Source of the DNA: Dryomyza anilis
Lineage: Eukaryota > Arthropoda > Insecta > Diptera > Dryomyzidae
Length of the DNA: 64,000 nucleotides
Assembly (NCBI GenBank): GCA_951804985.1
Contig: OX638134.1
Coordinates: forward strand, 77,603,679 to 77,667,678
Reading direction: 5' to 3'
Shown in pieces: positions 11,260 through 23,693 of the stretch (its first letter is position 1; every line of letters begins with the position of its first letter). The translations under genes and the position numbers were made by a program. A model generated the notes under the pieces. That model saw only the letters and a program-made list of their open reading frames with translations. It was not told where the DNA came from and made no database searches.

Positions 11260-12870
11260 TAATGTTTAAGAATGAATGAAAAATTAATGAAAAAAATAAT
11301 AAAGAATGACTGAAGAATGCATGTGGAATGAAAGGAGAATTAATGATGAATTAACGAATAATAAATAAGGAATGAATGAAGAATGAATGAGAAGAATGAA
11401 GAATGAATGAAAATGAATGAAAATGAATGAAAATAATGAAAATGAATGAATTAAGAATAAATAAAAATTAAATGAAGAATGAATGCAGAATGAATGAAAA
11501 ATGAATGAAAAATTCATGAAAAAAAATAAAATAAAATTAGGAATGAATGAAGATTGAATGAAGAATGAATAAAGAATGAATGAGAATTAATAAAGAATGA
11601 ATAAAGGATAAATGAAAATTAAATGAAGAATGAAAGCAGAATGAATGAAAAATTAATGAAGAATTAATGTAGATTGAATGAAGAATGAATGAAGATCGAA
11701 TGAAGAATGAACGAAGATTGAATGAAGAATAAATGAAAAATGAATGAAATTTTAATGAAGAATTCATGAAAAAAAAGATAAAATAAAATTAACAATGAAT
11801 GAAGAATGAATGAAGATTGAATGAAGAAAGAATGAAGATTGAATGAAGAATGAATAAGAATGAATGAGAATTAATAAAGAAATGAATGAAGAATGAATTA
11901 AGAATAAATGAAAATTAAATGAAGAATGAATGGAAAATTAATGAAGAATTCATGAAAAAAATAAAATAAAGTTAGAAATGAATGAAGATTGAATGAAGAA
12001 TGAATAAAGAATGAACGAAAATTAATAAAGAATGAATTAAGAATAAATGAAAATTAAATGTAGAATGAAAGCAGAATGAATGAAGATCGAATGAAGAATG
12101 AACGAAGATTGAATGAAGAATAAATGAAAAATGAATGAGAATTAATAAAGAATGAATTAAGAATAAATGAAAATTAAATGAAGAATGAATGCAGAATGAA
12201 TGAAATTTTAATAAAGAATTCATGAAAAAAAAGATAAAATAAAATTAAGATTGAAAGAAGAATGAATGAAGATTGAATGAAGAATTAATGAAGATTGAAT
12301 GAAGAATGAATGAAGAATGAATGAAGAATGAATGAAGAATGAATGAAGAATGAATGAAGAATGAATGAAGAATGAATGAAGAATGAATGAAGAATGAATG
12401 AAGAATGAATGAAGAATGAATGAAGAATGAATGAAGAATGAATGAAGAATGAATGAAGAATGAATGAAGAATGAATGAAGAATGAATGAAGAATGAATGA
12501 AGAATGAATGAAGAATGAATGAAGAATGAATGAAGAATGAATGAAGAATGAATGAAGAATGAATGAAGAATGAATGAAGAATGAATGAAGAATGAATGAA
12601 GAATGAATGAAGAATGAATGAAGAATTAATGAAGATTGAATGAAGAATGAATGAAGAATGAATGAAGAATGAATGAAGAATGAATGAAGAATGAATGAAG
12701 AATGAATGAAGAATGAATGAAGAATGAAGAATGAATGAAGAATGAATGAATGAATAAATGAATGAATGAATGAATGAGAATTAATAAAGAATGAATGAAG
12801 AATAAATGAAAAATAAATGAAGAATGAATGAAGAATGAATTCAGAATGAATGAAAAATTAATGAAGAATT
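11260..12870 (+). repeat. 11-bp satellite C, plus-orientation array
   Basis: Tandem unit GAATGAATGAA. It is degenerate at 11260-12290 (interspersed GAATTAATGAAAAA, AAATAAAATTA and larger ~220-bp repeated groups) and nearly perfect at 12297-12740. The blocks ending ATGAAAAAAA(G)ATAAAATAAA recur at about 11516, 11768, 11953 and 12222, so the degenerate half has its own higher-order period of about 185-270 bp. The same satellite lies in reverse complement at 14340-16425. Confidence 0.96.
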
Positions 12871-14339
12871 AATGAAAAAAGGAGAAAAAAAAATATAATA
12901 AAATTAAAATTTACAATTAATAAAAACGAACTATTGTTGATGCATTCGAATATTAGTAATTTTGCTACTTTAATTTCACAACGGCAACTCCAATTCTTTG
13001 GTTTCCTCTCAAATGCGCCATCCAATGCATTTCCATTTTCGCTCTTTTTCTAATGTTGTCATTTTATCTGTCTCTTGCTCTCTATCATCCGTTGGCTGCC
13101 TTTGCATCGCTCTGCTCTTTATTGCTGTTGCTCTTGGCGATTGTTAGCTTTTTGTTAACAACATTTTAATGTGTTGTTTAATTTTCGATCTTATCGGGCA
13201 GCAGGCGTTGTTGGCTACATCTTTAGATGAATGATTAATAAACGAATGGATGGGTAGAAGGACGGTATGGCGTACAGAAGGACGAATCGTTAAACTGACA
13301 GTCATTGGGAGAATATTTAACTGTCAACAGAATTTTATGGATATTGTTGTTGAGCGTGATGTTGTTACTTTAAATATTATGGTGCTTTGTTGATGTTTCT
13401 GGATTTATTATTTTTTTTTTCGTTATTCTTCTTACTTATTCTTCTTGATTAAATTTTGTATTTTTATTTTTGTAACTGGTGCTGACAAGGATTAATAATG
13501 GTAGCAGCTGTTCAAATTTTGACAGTCAAATTGCTGCAACAACAAGTATAAATACACCTGCAATATTTGACAATTTTCAAGATGCATTCTTCTGAAGCAA
13601 TATTTTGAAAAAAATTAACGCAAATCCTTTTTATACAAATATTTTCACACCAACATTTTTCTATTGCCGCTTGTGAAAGTCAAAAATTTTAAATGCAATA
13701 GCTAATGAAAGCTGTTAATAAGCCGGCAACTAATTAAGTAAAAAAAAAACACACACACAACAACATCAAGTGGCAACACCTCGCAACAGCAGCAGCTTCA
13801 TCATCAATAGCCAGCTGCAACAACAAGCGGCAACATTTAGCAACAACATGCCGCATTTGCATTGCAAATTTATAATGAAAATAAATTCAATATTTAGTCT
13901 GACCAACTGACTGACTGACTTGACTGTCTGCATCCTGTAGCCCACATGTTGTCCGTTGTCCGGTCCGTGTGGCTGGCAACGCTCGCTTGCTGCCCCAAGA
14001 ATTTGACAACGCTGCGGCATGTGTGCCAACGGAATGCGGCAGCAACAACAACAGTCGCTTGACAGCGATAACAACATGAACTCAACAACATAATCTATAA
14101 TAATCTGTCATGTGTGACAGTTGTCAACGTCGCGCGCTAGATCGAACGGGGTTTGAGCGTGAGAGATGTGGGAATAGGAGAGCACAATCGTGAAGAAAGA
14201 GCGCAATAAATATTGCAGCTATAGCAGAAAAAATACATTATTTATAAAGAGATTTTTTAGTTTTAGCAAATTTTGGTATTTCGGAATGAAATAATTTATT
14301 TATTTTTTTTAATCATTAAATCTAATTTTTATTTCATAC
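12871..14339. other. Unique spacer between inverted 11-bp arrays
   Basis: About 1.47 kb of unique DNA. It has a GCTCTTGC/TCTCTTGC pyrimidine-rich part (13030-13140), CAACAGCAGCAG words (13785-13860), a CTGACTGACTGACT run (13905-13920) and a GC-richer end (13930-14170, GTCGCGCGCTAGATCG). Short frames on the minus strand (13766-14077) are CAA/CAG driven. It forms the loop of the large inverted satellite pair. Confidence 0.55.
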
Positions 14340-14816
14340 TTATTCATTCGATCTTTCTTTATTAATTCTTTAAACATTTTTATTAATTCTTCGATCATTC
14401 TTTAATTCTTCGTTCATTCTTTAATAGTAATTCATTCATTTTGTTTTAATATTCATTCGTTATTCTTTAATTCAATATTTTTATTTATTCTTCATTCATT
14501 TTTCATTCATTCTTTATTCAGTTTTCAGTCTACCTTTATTCATATAATCTTCATTAATTCCTCGTGTATTCTTCTTTCATTTCTAATTAATTGTTGAAGC
14601 ATTCATTCATTTTTCATTCATTAATATATTTTTTATTCATTAATTCATTTTTCATTCATTAATTCATTTTTCACTAATAAATTCTTTTTTTTCTTCATTT
14701 ATTTATCATTAATTCATTCATTTTTTCAAACATTATTTTATTCATTCATTCCTTTATTCATTTTTTCGTAATTAACTTATTTGTTCGGTAATTTGTTCAT
14801 TCATTAACTAAGTCAA

Positions 14817-14826
<10 letters not shown>

Positions 14827-14886
<60 letters not shown>

Positions 14887-14912
14887 TTATTTATTTATTT
14901 ATTTATTTTATT
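14827..14912. repeat. (TA)n followed by (ATTT)n microsatellite
   Basis: About 27 TA dinucleotides (14827-14882) run directly into ATTT tetranucleotides to about 14912, inside the degenerate half of the 11-bp array. Confidence 0.95.
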
Positions 14913-16230
14913 ATTTATTAATTCATTCTTTATTCAGTCTTCATTATTTATACATTCTTAACGAATAATTAGTCATTCTTCATTTTTTTCTTCATTCATT
15001 CATTCATTCATTCATTCATTCATTCATACATTCTTCATTCATATTTCATTCATTCGTTATTATGTCTTCACGTATTCTTAAAAAATTCTTTATTCATGTT
15101 TCAGTTATTTCGCTTTTAGTCTTCATTCATTAATTCATTCATTCTTAATTAATTCTTAATTAATTCTTCAATAATTCTTTATTCATTCTTCATTCATTCT
15201 TCATTCATTCTTCATTCAATCTGCTTTCTTTCTTCATACATTCTTCATTATTTCTTCATTCATTCTTCATACACTCATCATTCATTCTTAATAATTTTCT
15301 TCATTAATTCTTCATTAATTCTTCATTCATTCTTCATTCATTCTTCATTCCTTCTTCATTCCTTCTTCATTCATTCTTCATTCATTCTTCATTCATTCTT
15401 CATTCATTCTTCATTCATTCTTCATTCATTCTTCATGCATTCTTCATTCATTCTTCATTCATTCTTCATTCATTCTTCATTCATTCTTCATTCATTCTTC
15501 ATTCATTTTTCATTCATTCTTCATTCATTCTTCATTCATTCTTCATTCATTCTTCATTCATTCTTCATTCATTCTTCATTCATTCTTCATTCATTCTTCA
15601 TTCATTCTTCATTCATTCTTCATTCATTCTTCATTCATTCTTCATTCATTCTTCATTCATTCTTCATTCATTCTTCATTCATTCTTCATTCATTCTTCAT
15701 TCATTCTTCATTCATTCTTCATTCATTCTTCATTCATTCTTCATTCATTCTTCATTCATTCTTCATTCATTCTTCATTCATTCTTCATTCATTCTTTATT
15801 CATTCATTCTTCATTCATTCTTCATTCATTCTTCATTCATTCTTCATTCATTCTTCATTCATTCTTCATTCATTCTTCATTCATTCTTCATTCATTCTTC
15901 ATTCATTCTTCATTCATTCTTCATTCATTCTTCATTCATTCTTCATTCATTCTTCATTCATTCTTCATTCATTCTTCATTCATTCTTCATTCATTCTTCA
16001 TTCATTCTTCATTCATTCTTCATTCATTCTTCATTCATTCTTCATTCATTCTTCGTTCATTCTTCATTCATTCTTCATTCATTCTTCATTCATTCTTCAT
16101 TCATTCTTCATTCATTCTTCGTTCATTATTCATTCATTCTTCATTCATTCTTCATTCATTCCTCATTCATTCGTCATTCATTCTTCATTCATTCTTAATT
16201 CATTCTTAATGCATTCTTAATTCATTCTTT

Positions 16231-16237
16231 CTTCCTC

Positions 16238-16273
<36 letters not shown>

Positions 16274-16292
16274 TATTTCTTTCTTTCTTTAT
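16231..16292. repeat. (CTTT)n microsatellite
   Basis: Run of CTTT tetranucleotides at the right edge of the 11-bp array, with one interruption (TTTA) near 16273. Confidence 0.95.
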
Positions 16293-16425
16293 TCTTTCAT
16301 TCATTCATTCATTCATATATTCATTCATTATTCATTCATTATTCATTCATTTTTTATTCATTCTTCATTCATTTTCTTTCTTTATTTTTCATTTATTCTT
16401 TATTCATTCTTATAATATATCCCAT

Positions 16426-18169
16426 TTACGACTAAAAATATGCACTATATTTTTTGTTATTTTCGACATACAATTGTTTTAATTTAAACAAATGAAAAAA
16501 TTGACATTTAGTTATTTTAATTATACAAAAATTTGTTAATTCGAATCTGTTTAGGATTTGTCTAGTTTCTAAACGGATGTAATACAAAAGTCATTCGGTT
16601 TAGATCAGTTTTAATTCCTTGAATCGAATAAGTCAGCAGAATCAGAAGTCAATCGGAAAAACAAAAATGTCTCTACCTAAAATAATTCATCCGTCTCATA
16701 AGAAATTCATCCGGTTTTCATCAGATAATACATTCGATTTCGATTAAAAAATTGTGTATAACACATAGCAATCTGTACAGACAATTAGTTGGTTTTAAAC
16801 AACCGAACAAAGATTCCATTTACATATTTATTAAAATTATTCAAAATTCATCCGGTTTATTTTAGTAAATATTTCAAACGAATGAAGCACATTTAACCGG
16901 TTTACATTAGTTAAGATTTCAAGAGTGTATGAAATAATTTCAACAAATTATGCTGTACCAAAAATCAGTAATTCATCCGTCTCATAACAAATTCATCAGA
17001 TTATGAACAGCACAGGGTTCGTTATTTAATAAAATCAAGTTGTTATATACATTATTAAGTAATTGTATTATAAATCGCAACGATTTATTGACTACGCCCT
17101 TTTGCCATATAAATGGAATACAAAAAATAAAAGAAGCCATAATTTCTCACTATTATCAGCTTGTTATTTTTACCACAATCACCTTACGGACGCACAAATA
17201 AATGTAAATAATTTGCCTACAAAAACACACAATAAATACAAAGCCATTTACCGCGACTCAAACCTCTGGCCGGAACCGGAACCAACGCATGGTGGACCCA
17301 AGGGTACTTAATATGCGCCATGACTGTGCGACTTGCGAAAAATTGATAATAAAATAAACGGCGTAAAAGAAAAAAGGAACAAAAAAAATACAACTCAAAT
17401 GAAGTAAGACAAACAAAAAATAAAAATTACATTTCGCGGCGTGAAACTTATTTCAACGTCAGGTGGATTATTTTACGAGAATTTTATTTTTACTTTAACG
17501 AAATTACTGACAAAAACAACAAAGTTACTCGACTGCTGCAGCACAATAACAATAAAAGGTAAAAAATTGCTTAATTCATAAATTATTAAAATTAATTCCA
17601 CAACTGGGCATAAACAACAACAACAGCAACAACAGCAACATGGCAACACTGGCAGCCAGGCAGCATCCTCGACAGCTACAGCTTCCACTGAAGGTCGTTT
17701 ATTGTTGTAGTTGTTGGTGTGGCCAAAGGTAGGCCGAATGGTAGTGGTAGAGGTAACGCGATATAATAGGGTATCATGGGGTAGCACAGGGTGTTGGCAA
17801 CACACAATAAAATGTAATGCAATGTCGAGAATCGCTGTCAGCTACATTGCGATCGAAAATGGCAAACAATGCGAAACAAAATAAAGTTAAATTGAAATGA
17901 AAATAAATAAGTTGGTGGAAAAAAACCAGAAAGGTTTTAAGGTGGGGGCACTATTATTTGTAGAAAATGTAGAGTTTTAGTGTTGTAAATAATGGAATCT
18001 GAAGAATTTTCTTGAAGGGTTTTTGAAAGTTTTAAAGATAGAGTGTGTCGATTTGGAATTATAAGCTAAGGATTAGGAAGAAATTCGGTATAATTAAGCG
18101 AGTGCGCGAAAATAATTTAAGAGACTTGCCGTAAATGATTTTAAATCATTAAAAATTACTCATTGCATT
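16426..18169. other. Unique DNA with ATTCATCCG words and a CAACAG island
   Basis: Between 16560 and 17000 the phrase AATTCATCCGTCTCATAA occurs twice (about 16686 and 16971), along with further TCATCCGGTTT words, hinting at an old repeat. 17590-17680 is CAACAACAGCAACA-rich. The frames at 17063-17311 and 17473-17805 have no recognisable domain and are probably chance or triplet-driven. The rest is ordinary AT-rich DNA. Confidence 0.45.
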
Positions 18170-19744
18170 TTATTATAATCAATGGCAAAGATGTTGATAT
18201 GGCATGAAGAAATGTAGAAATGTCGGAGGAACAATTTTCCGTGGAAGTAATGTCTCGGGGAAAAGAATTTCCCAGGAAATAATTCTCTGATAAATATTGT
18301 TTCCAGAAAATATACTTTTTGGGGAAGTATTGTCTTGTAAAAGTATTTTCTTGTAAAAATATGGTTTCGAGGATAAATTTTCCGCGGGTGGATTGTCTCT
18401 GTGCACAGAATATTTCCAAGAAATAAGGAAATTTTCCGGGAAATAGTTCATTGGTGAACATTGTATTCGAAAAGTGTATATTTAGCAAAATATTGTCTCT
18501 TGAAAGAATTGTCCGAGAAAGAATTTTCGCCGGATTCAATTTATTTGAAATGAATAGTCCGGGAGTTGTTTAAGTGAAAAACTGTTCGTTCGAAGAAATG
18601 ATCGATTCTCGTTGTCAAGAATTATTTTTGGAGAAACTATTTACTAGGAGAAACTATTTACTATTGTCTCGATAAAGTATTGTCTTGAGGCAGAATTGTA
18701 CCGAGAAACATAATTGTTCAGAAAAAAACTGTTCTAATATTTTGGAAAGAATTGTATCGGGAAGAATTTCCTCAAGCTCAAATTGTATGTAGATAAACTA
18801 TCTAGGTAAAGAATTGTTTTACAGGAAAATTATTAGGTAAAGATTTCTGTGGAAACGGTAGTCTTGGGAAAGTATTAGCTTGGGGAGGTTTATTTCTTGT
18901 CGGGGATGAATTGTCTCGAGGAATAATTGCATCAGGGAAGAATGTTATGGGGAATTATTTTCTTGTGGATAATTTATTGTCTCGGGGAAGTAATGTATTG
19001 GAAAAGAAATGTCCGGGAAATAATTGTCCCTGGAAAATGTTTGTCCGGAAAATTTCTTTGGCGAAGAATTGTCCAGTGTAAAAAATGTTCCTTTGATTAT
19101 TGTCATTTTGAAGAATTGTCCATGAATCAATTATCTGGAAAATAATATCTCGGGAATGTTTTGTGTCATGGAAGTATTGACTCGTGAGAAAGTATTGTCT
19201 CGGAGAAGTATTGTCTCGGGAAATTATTGTTTCGTGGATAGAATTGTTCGAAGAAGAATTTTCGCGGGGAGAATTGTCCGGGAAATATGGTCTAATGAAA
19301 AACTTGTCCAACAAAGAAATGTCGAAAGAGGAATTTTCACTAGGAAGAATTTCATCGGAGTGAAATTGTCCGTGATAAATTGTGCGAGGAAGTATTTTCA
19401 CGGGGAACAATTTAAAAGGAGTAGAATTGTTTGGTGAATTATTGTCTCGGAGAACTATTGTACGGAGGGAAGAATTGGTTAAAGTATTGTTTTGGGGAAG
19501 CGTTATCTGAAAAAAAATTTTCAAGAAACTTTTGTCTAGGGGTAGTATTGTTTTGGGGATTGGGAAATAATTCTTTGGAAATAATTCTTTGAAAATAATT
19601 CCCAGGAAATGATTGTTCCGACAAAAGAATTTTAACTGGCAAGTCTGTCTGGGAGATGTATTGTTTTGAAAGAATTGTCCACAGAAATATTGTTTTGGAA
19701 AAGAATAGTGTCGGGGGGAGTTGTCCGAGAATTTATTGTGTCGG
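18170..19744 (+). repeat. Degenerate ~15-16-bp minisatellite D
   Basis: Runs of 14-18-bp units on the theme GAATTGTCCGGGAAA / GTATTGTCTCGGGGAA, heavily diverged but readable throughout. The minus strand stays open over long stretches (18955-19524, 189 codons, rich in Asn, Ser, Pro and Phe) because the unit lacks minus-strand stops; there is no domain. It resumes for about 40 bp at 21509-21550 beyond an insertion, and related modules occur at 25851-25930 (plus) and within 28980-29920 (minus). Confidence 0.85.
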
Positions 19745-21508
19745 GATAGTGATGATCATTTGCAAGAACAAGGCAATCTTGTTCTTGCATGCTAAGTCTT
19801 GCTCTTGTTCTTGCATTGGAACATATGATCTTGTTCTTGGCATTGTTCTTGCAATACCTTGCAAATCCAATAACATAAAAATTTGAATTATATTTTAATA
19901 TGAATTAATTAATAAAAAATTATTGTATAAATCAAGTGATGTTGATGAGACAATTCAAAATCTCAAATTTTTGAAATATCCCGAGACAAAATTTTTTGTC
20001 ATTTTTCGATAATATTTCAGACATATTTCTGGCAAACGCACAGATATATAGAATATTTTGGGAAGTGTATAGCTGGTTGTAAATTTGTGTGGAATTTTTA
20101 TTGCAGTTTCGCGCCATATTTGGGGTACGGGCAGAAATCAGTCAGCTTTTGATACAAACTCCGGCTTTGTCTGTTTAAAATATGTCGAGGAAATGTTTCT
20201 GAACTGCCTCGACCCTGCCAAAAATTTTGTCTGGGGATATTTAAAAAAAAATATTTTTCGTATTTTTTTTTCGTAAGTTGTTTTTTCAAAAAATTATTTT
20301 TTTTAAATTTTTTTACTGGTATTTTTTTTTTAGTTTTTTACAACACTTTTTTTCGAATTATTTTATAATTTTTTTTTTTTTTAAATATTAAGAACAAATC
20401 ATCAATATGACAATTCAAATTTATTGTATTGAATATTTTGTTCATATATATAATGAATACATTCATTAATATGTCATTTAATGAACGGTGGTATCAATAT
20501 GATGAATCTGGTAGTTGGTGAAAAAATTCAAAATATTTATGAATAAATTCATCTTTTCATTTTTTTCTGTGTATACGTTCATAATAAATATAAGGAATAT
20601 TTCGTATTGGCATATTTCTGTTTTTGTCAGAGATTAAAAAATCCGTATGCCACACGTACCGTATGTCAAAAGAACACAAATAGTATCATTCAGGGTAACA
20701 TTTATCTTAGCGAACACAAACTCAAACGCTACATGGCGAAAACTAACAGAAAGAAGAGAATGCAACAATAACGAAATACGATGCGTATACACAACGACAA
20801 TTCTTCGTTGCTATCCTGTATCATCGCATGGCAACAAACAGATGCATGACAACAGACGCATGACAACGGACAGTTAAATGAAATAGTGCTTAACTTAACT
20901 TAAGAAAAACTTCATGATTTTACAATTAACAAAAATAACTATGTATAAAAGTAAAACAAAAATAATAATGTGAATAGCACAGTGCATATGCACAATCGAT
21001 GTGCGAACTAGCATAGCGAAGAAAAGAGAAACAAAATTGTTTTGTCTATTTTATCTTTTTAAAGCGACTTTTGAAGCACTTTTGAAGCTATTTACCGCTT
21101 CAAAAGTGCTTCACATACCTTATTTTTAAGATGTTTATATTCTTTAGCCTTGAAAAACAAAACAAAAAAAAAAAAAAATGCATCTTCATTAATGTTCACG
21201 TTCATAAATATTTTGCACGCTTTCCATTGCTACTTGTTGTTCAATATTTAGTAATATCATGAATTCTTTTGAATTTCATTATTACCTTATAAACATAATA
21301 AATACATGAAAATGTTTAAAAAAAACGCAAAAGTCTTGCTTTTCTTGCATTTCTTGCAGTGTTAGTCTTGCACTTGCTCTTGTTCTTGCATTTCTTATCT
21401 TGCTCTTGTTCTTGCATTTCTTATCTTGCTCTTGTTCTTACAAGAAAATTTTGATCTTGTTCTTGCAAAATAAAATGCAAGAACAAGAAATTTTTGATCG
21501 TCACTATC
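19745..21508. mobile_element. 1.76-kb insertion with inverted termini inside minisatellite D
   Basis: The ends GATAGTGATGATCA (19745-19758) and TGATCGTCACTATC (21495-21508) are inverted repeats with one mismatch in 14. Just inside both ends lie CTTGTTCTTGCAT-type repeats in opposing orientation (19762-19860 and 21335-21490). Minisatellite D stops at the left end and resumes at the right end, showing an insertion. The interior is AT-rich, includes an ATATGATGAAT stretch (about 20400-20570) like the foldback at 22951, and encodes no recognisable transposase. Likely a non-autonomous DNA transposon or foldback element; a clean target duplication is not obvious. Confidence 0.6.
21072..21113. repeat. 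Perfect 17-bp hairpin
   Basis: TGAAGCACTTTTGAAGC (21072-21088) and its exact reverse complement (21097-21113) flank an 8-nt loop. Pairing does not extend outward, so it is short for a microRNA precursor. It lies inside the 19745-21508 insertion. Confidence 0.85.
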
Positions 21509-21550
21509 TCGTGGAGATGTTGTAATGATGAAAAATGTCCGGGAAATAAA

Positions 21551-22329
21551 TAACACTCTTGTATATATAACCAGATAATTATATCACTTACTTTTTTAAG
21601 CTAATCACTCTTTAAGTACTGAGATTAAAATCAAATTCTGTATTTCTAAAACTCTATAATTTCGAAATCTAACATCGCATAAATTTTTACTTTTGTCTTC
21701 TTCATTTGAGCTTCAAAATCATCGAAGATATAGTTTTCCTCATTAAAAAAACAAAATTTTTCAATAAAATATTTTAATCAGCTTTTATGTGACTCAATTA
21801 AGCCTCTGGGCGACTTGTTATATATGTCACGCTCTAAACTATGGTCGTTCTCCTCAATCAATTGTGCGCTTAATTAATAAAGTCGTCTGTGAACAAGTTA
21901 CGTTGCTCTTTTTGAGTGGACAATCTGTCATATTAGCGAACTGCATCACTTGTCAAGTCATCAAACTGATTTACGAACAAGTCCCACGCAACCACAATCG
22001 CAATCATAATAACAAAACAACACACTTGACTTTAAATGCATCCGGAGACAATGCATCTTCAATGGCTCATTAACATGGGATGCGTCGTCGCCGCCTTTGG
22101 CGTGATTTGCAAGAACATAATCAGTGACAACAACAGACAGACACATGCATCAGCGTCGCGGCAACAAACGATGATTATGCCGACAACAAATTCAGAATCA
22201 GCAACAGAATCGGCAACAGAATCGACAACAGAATAGACGACAAAATCAGCAATAAACAGCGAAGCCACAGTCAATTCGTGTTCGTTAATCGACGCCATGA
22301 ACGTCATGTGCGATAAGCGAAATCAGAGA
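21551..22329. other. Unique DNA
   Basis: No recognised gene. The frame at 21789-22073 shows no domain. A CAACAGAATC-type repeat lies near the right end. Confidence 0.4.
22193..22260 (+). repeat. 12-bp short tandem repeat
   Basis: About five units of GCAACAGAATCG with increasing divergence to the right. In one frame it reads Ser-Ala-Thr-Glu repeats, which is not evidence of a gene. Confidence 0.8.
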
Positions 22330-22735
22330 ACGTGATTGCGTGGACGATCCATTTGTTCATTGTCTTTGTATGGATTCATCGTGTATTAATTTTTTCGGAC
22401 GAATATACATTTTTTTTCTCTTACCTTCTTCCTTCGACATACATTACTACCGAACGTTCGTTTTTCTATGCTCGTTTTTTTATGACGTTTCCAGCCATTC
22501 GTCTATATATCCTTTTTTATATGCTTTTTTATATCCTTTTTATATATCCTTTTTTATATCCATTTTATATATCCCTATGTGTGACCATATTTTCGTATTT
22601 TATTCTCACAGTGTTTCTTTCTTTCTATGCTTTCTTACATTAATGTTTTTTTTTTACTTCTTTACTTCCTGTGTTCATTAGAGTGACAATGTATTTTCAT
22701 TCATTCAAATCGAGGAAAGATCGACCCCCAAAAAA
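22330..22735. other. Pyrimidine-rich low-complexity DNA
   Basis: T/C-rich stretch with TATATCCTTTTTATATCC words at 22500-22575. Frames here are Phe, Tyr and Leu-rich by composition. Confidence 0.5.
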
Positions 22736-22950
22736 ACTCTATTGTATGAAAAAATCGATGTAGAGAATTTTCAGCAACATCTGAATATGAGGCCTTCTTT
22801 TTCAAATCGGACACGAAATATTTTTGACACTCTAGATTTGCTTAAATTTTTTTAAAGGATTGCGTTTTGAAAATAAGCCCACCCATACTTGTTTTTGCTT
22901 TTTGTGTTTAAAAAATGAAAATATGACGCATGGACCTTTTTTAAAAATTA

Positions 22951-23443
22951 TACACACACAAAAAAATATCACAAAAAAATATCACCAAAAATTTCAGTAT
23001 TCATCATATTGATGATTTCATTCATTGAACTAAAATCGTATTTTTTAAATGTTTTTCATTTTCAATATTTTTTTTTATATCAAATTTCATACTCAAATTT
23101 GTCTCCATTTACACCTTTATGTATTAATAATTCTTATACGAGTTATAATATTTAATTGCTAATTATGCGAAGCCTCCATTTCATCATATTAATGAATAAT
23201 GTACATAATATTGATGAATTTTGTTCATCAAACCACATTAATTTAAATATCATAAATCTTATAAGAATTATAAATACATAAATGTGTAAATGGAGAGAAT
23301 TTTTTTTTTTGAAATTTGATGTTATAAAAAATATTAAAAGTGAAAAACATTGAAAAAATACGATTTTAGTTCAATGAATGAAATCATCAATATGATGAAT
23401 ACTGGTAGTTGGTGAAATTTTTGGTGATATTTTTATGTGTGTA
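22951..23443. mobile_element. Foldback element, ~170-bp arms
   Basis: Left arm about 22951-23123 and right arm about 23277-23443 are inverted repeats. Both contain ATATCACCAAAAATTTCA, TTCATCATATTGATGATTTC, ATTGAACTAAAATCGTATT and CTCCATTTACAC, in mirrored order. The left arm has an extra ATATCACAAAAAA copy and lacks the short ACCAACTACC piece seen in the right arm. The ~150-bp centre is AT-rich. Half-copies or relatives occur at 52240-52480 and weakly at 9357-9540 and 20400-20570. No protein. Confidence 0.85.
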
Positions 23444-23473
23444 ACTTTGCATCTGTGTGTCGTATAGCGTCAA

Positions 23474-23693
23474 CACCTAGAAAAAAATTCCCTCAAATCC
23501 CATTAAAATTGGTCAATAGGACAATTATTGATTTAATAGTATACAAAAAATAAAAATTTTCATATAAACTCAATGGTAATGTCATGGTATTTTCTAGTAT
23601 TTAATAGTATTTTCCGATTAAAATAATAATTTATCCTATTGAATATTTTTAATAGTAAAAAACTATTATTTATATAGTATTTTTTTCTGGGTG
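23474..23693. mobile_element. ~220-bp MITE-like element
   Basis: Ends CACCTAGAAAAAAAT (23474) and ATTTTTTTCTGGGTG (to 23693) are inverted repeats with few mismatches. The interior is AT-rich with repeated TTAATAGTATTTT words. A stretch near 50890-50960 (TTAATAGTATTTTAATGG, GGGCAATAGGATGC) looks related. A target duplication is not clear. Confidence 0.5.

Larger units (their letters stand above)
14340..16425 (-). repeat. 11-bp satellite C, minus-orientation array
   Basis: Reverse complement (TTCATTCATTC) of the satellite at 11260-12870. It is degenerate at 14340-15170 and nearly perfect at about 15300-16200, and degenerates again near the right end. On the plus strand this orientation lacks stops, so a 261-codon frame (15435-16220) reads an 11-residue repeat, HSSFILHSFFI. 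Since 11 bp is not a multiple of 3, three units give 33 bp or 11 residues. It is a by-product and not a gene. Confidence 0.96.

Noticed and set aside
15435..16220. A 261-codon open frame with an 11-residue repeat
   Set aside because: Three 11-bp satellite units make exactly 11 codons without stops on this strand, so the frame is forced by the array. There is no other support.
18955..19524. A 189-codon minus-strand frame
   Set aside because: It lies wholly in the degenerate ~15-16-bp minisatellite, repeats Asn/Ser/Pro/Phe words, and has overlapping open frames on both strands.
21072..21113. A microRNA precursor
   Set aside because: The stem is only 17 bp with an 8-nt loop and does not extend, shorter than a normal precursor.
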